Shown piece after piece: positions 34,440 through 35,475 of a stretch of DNA of 35,475 nucleotides. Both the position numbers and the translations under genes were made by a program. The notes under the pieces were generated by a model that saw nothing but the letters and a program-made list of their open reading frames with translations, ran no database searches and was not told where the DNA came from. Each line of letters begins with the position of its first letter. Position 1 is the stretch's first letter. This stretch comes from a virus, in IMG/VR virus record IMGVR_UViG_3300045738_000347, positions 1 to 35,475 of that record, one strand, 5' to 3'.

Positions 34440-34819
34440 TGACCAAGAATATAACTGAAATAGGTGAGGATACTAAATTAGGACTGGATGTTGATGGTGA
34501 TGGAAAACCAGATTTTCATATTAATTTAAAAACAATTGGTATGATTGTTGTGGCGATCGTGTCGGTAACTATGTTTTATTTTCAAATTCAAGCAGACATA
34601 GAAGAAGCAAAACTATTACCAATAATAGGTACGGGTCAATATGTTATAGATGCATCAGATGCAAAAGCAACAGCAACATATCCACCAACAAGAGTAGAAT
34701 TTCAAATGAAAGATCAGATGAGTAGAATGACGATAGATCAGTTAATGGAAAAAGTTGATGAAATAGAAGATGATATACAAGAAATTAAAATTGAATTAGC
34801 AAAAAAAAGAGATAGATGA
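34439..34819 (+). CDS. Small single-pass membrane protein with DxDGDG calcium-like motif
   Basis: 126 residues. Residues 17-25 (DVDGDGKPD) match the Asp-rich core of thrombospondin-type-3 or EF-hand-like calcium loops (Asp17, Asp19, Asp21, Asp25). A membrane segment follows at about 33-50 (IGMIVVAIVSVTMFYFQI). The remainder ends in an acidic coiled coil (QLMEKVDEIEDDIQEIKIEL, 101-120). There is no signal peptide. The start overlaps the previous stop (TAATG) and its stop overlaps the next start (ATGA), so the three genes are tightly coupled. A holin/spanin-like lysis role or an anchor for the neighbouring exported proteins is possible; no family recognised. Confidence 0.62.
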   Translation: MTKNITEIGEDTKLGLDVDGDGKPDFHINLKTIGMIVVAIVSVTMFYFQIQADIEEAKLLPIIGTGQYVIDASDAKATATYPPTRVEFQMKDQMSRMTIDQLMEKVDEIEDDIQEIKIELAKKRDR

Positions 34820-35187
34820 AAAATTTAATTATATTTGCAATATTGATTTTAATGACATCTAAGGGATTTTCACAAGACTTCATACATCAGGATGATTTTA
34901 AAAAGAAAACGTCTCAGGGAATAGTCCTTGTTGAATTCTGGGCAGAATTTAATGCAATGAACCAAATTAATCTTAAAAAACTATATGATTGTAAGAAATA
35001 TAGGGTTGATATGAGTTTAGATCCGTCTTTAATGATAACACATAAAGTCATGGCCGTTCCAACCGTAGTATTGTATAATAATGGAAAAGAAATAAAACGA
35101 TTTTTACCAACCGTTATGATGAAACTAGATGCTGAAATAAAAGATATACAAAAAGAAATTGATAAGTTAGTTGATGATAAATTTTAA
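34816..35187 (+). CDS. Exported thioredoxin-fold protein lacking the active cysteines
   Basis: 123 residues. Signal peptide about 1-20 (MKNLIIFAILILMTSKGFSQ), Bacteroidota-like. The mature part follows the thioredoxin pattern: IVLVEFWAEFNAMNQ (36-50) aligns with the thioredoxin segment 'xLVDFWAEWCGPCK', with CGPC replaced by Asn46-Ala-Met-Asn49. The strand KKYRVDMSLDP and AVPTVVLYNNGKEIKRF (80-96) keep the cis-proline (Pro82) and following strand. Only one Cys (Cys59) remains, outside the active-site position. It cannot do standard dithiol redox chemistry. It is more likely a binding or scaffold protein in the periplasm, or anchored to a neighbour. Fold is likely; the target is unknown. Confidence 0.7.
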   Translation: MKNLIIFAILILMTSKGFSQDFIHQDDFKKKTSQGIVLVEFWAEFNAMNQINLKKLYDCKKYRVDMSLDPSLMITHKVMAVPTVVLYNNGKEIKRFLPTVMMKLDAEIKDIQKEIDKLVDDKF

Positions 35188-35210
35188 TATAAAAATAAAT
35201 AAGTAAGATT

Positions 35211-35369
35211 ATGATAAAATTTAAAAATGGATGGAAATCTCACGCTAAACAAAATGACAGATACATTATTGAAATAAGATTCGGTAAATGTTCTCTGTTA
35301 GAAATTTACTTTGATTATTCAAGTAAAAAATTTGTTTTAGGATTGTGCAATTTCTTTATACATAATTAA
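35211..35369 (+). CDS. Short hypothetical ORF (52 residues)
   Basis: ATG at 35211 with the same ATT-ATG context as other starts here, ending at TAA 35367-35369, one base before the next start. Predicted product begins MIKFKNGWKSHAKQNDRYII and ends LCNFFIHN. It is basic and aromatic with no signal peptide or clear membrane span. It fills the gap between the thioredoxin-fold gene and the peptidase gene, which supports it as real, but the family is unknown and it could be non-coding. Confidence 0.5.
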   Translation: MIKFKNGWKSHAKQNDRYIIEIRFGKCSLLEIYFDYSSKKFVLGLCNFFIHN

Positions 35370-35370
35370 C

Positions 35371-35475
35371 ATGATAAGCGAACATATAAGTTTTAAAGAA
35401 GCCGTACATAGTAACACAGCAATGCGACTTGGTATAATTAACGTACCAGATAAAGAAGCATTAATGCATATACAA
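35371..35475 (+). CDS. Start of peptidase M15-type protein, probable endolysin (3' partial)
   Basis: The first 35 codons before the window ends: MISEHISFKEAVHSNTAMRL then GIINVPDKEALMHIQ. This closely resembles the N-terminus of phage and bacterial M15 (D-Ala-D-Ala carboxypeptidase-type) proteins as I recall it: 'ISxHISYKEAxxSxTAxRxGIxNxPxxxxLxxM'. The catalytic zinc-binding residues lie beyond the edge and cannot be checked. In many phages infecting Bacteroidota and others, this family is the endolysin or a peptidoglycan-editing enzyme. The small membrane proteins just upstream fit a lysis cassette. Confidence 0.72.
   Translation, partial: MISEHISFKEAVHSNTAMRLGIINVPDKEALMHIQ

Noticed and set aside
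34816-35187. Functional thioredoxin or disulfide oxidoreductase
   Set aside because: Both active-site cysteines are missing (Asn46 and Asn49), so only the fold can be claimed.
1-35475. tRNA genes, CRISPR arrays, insertion sequences, integrase or attachment sites
   Set aside because: I saw no cloverleaf-like non-coding segment, no spaced repeats, no transposase or integrase, and essentially all sequence is accounted for by tightly packed + strand genes.

Overview
The window is a 35.5 kb stretch of a very AT-rich, tailed double-stranded DNA phage genome. All convincing genes lie on the + strand, tightly packed with 1-57 bp overlaps or short gaps. It carries almost the whole virion-morphogenesis half of the genome and runs into the start of a lysis region. 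The likely host is a member of the Bacteroidota (Flavobacteriia-like). Two exported proteins have signal peptides ending in NANG-Q and GFSQ, many starts lack Shine-Dalgarno sequences and sit in an ATT-ATG context, and the genes are strongly A-rich. There is no long contractile-tail gene set (sheath, tape measure). The order portal, scaffold, capsid, tail proteins, internal virion proteins suggests a podovirus-like virion. The protein families resemble those I know from uncultured marine phages, but this is from memory and no search was run.

Layout. Positions 1-2857: the 3' part of a tail fibre ending in a self-cleaving S74 chaperone, a second small fibre-type protein, and a spermidine-synthase-like Rossmann protein. 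Positions 2858-4692: a small putative structural protein, three conserved small proteins and a probable two-domain GroES-like protein, then a candidate small terminase. Positions 4692-12107: large terminase (lambda-type deviant Walker A), portal, scaffold-like protein, major capsid protein and a strong UUCG-loop terminator. Positions 12131-20867: head completion and tail proteins, two of which share a repeated Gly-rich beta module. Positions 20873-33024: a phage cupin, an internal virion protein ending in a Hint (intein-like) domain, a 573-residue unknown protein, and a 2931-residue giant with a zinc-metallopeptidase motif and a HAD-phosphatase motif set. Positions 33050-35475: small membrane proteins, an exported beta-barrel-like protein, an exported thioredoxin fold that has lost its active cysteines, a 52-residue ORF, and the first 35 codons of an M15-type peptidase that is probably the endolysin.

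How the parts may work together. Terminase, portal, scaffold and capsid build and fill the head, perhaps with help from the GroES-like protein. The 355-, 387-, 1419- and 470-residue proteins form the short tail. The Hint protein, the 573-residue protein and the giant are placed like T7 internal virion (ejection) proteins. The envelope-directed proteins at the end probably alter or lyse the Bacteroidota envelope.

Most unusual: the Hint domain with a degenerate C-terminus on an ejection-type protein, the giant polyvalent protein, and the consecutive genes for an exported barrel, a membrane protein and an exported pseudo-thioredoxin. No gene-free stretch exceeds about 90 bp. I see no tRNA, CRISPR array, insertion sequence, integrase or attachment site.
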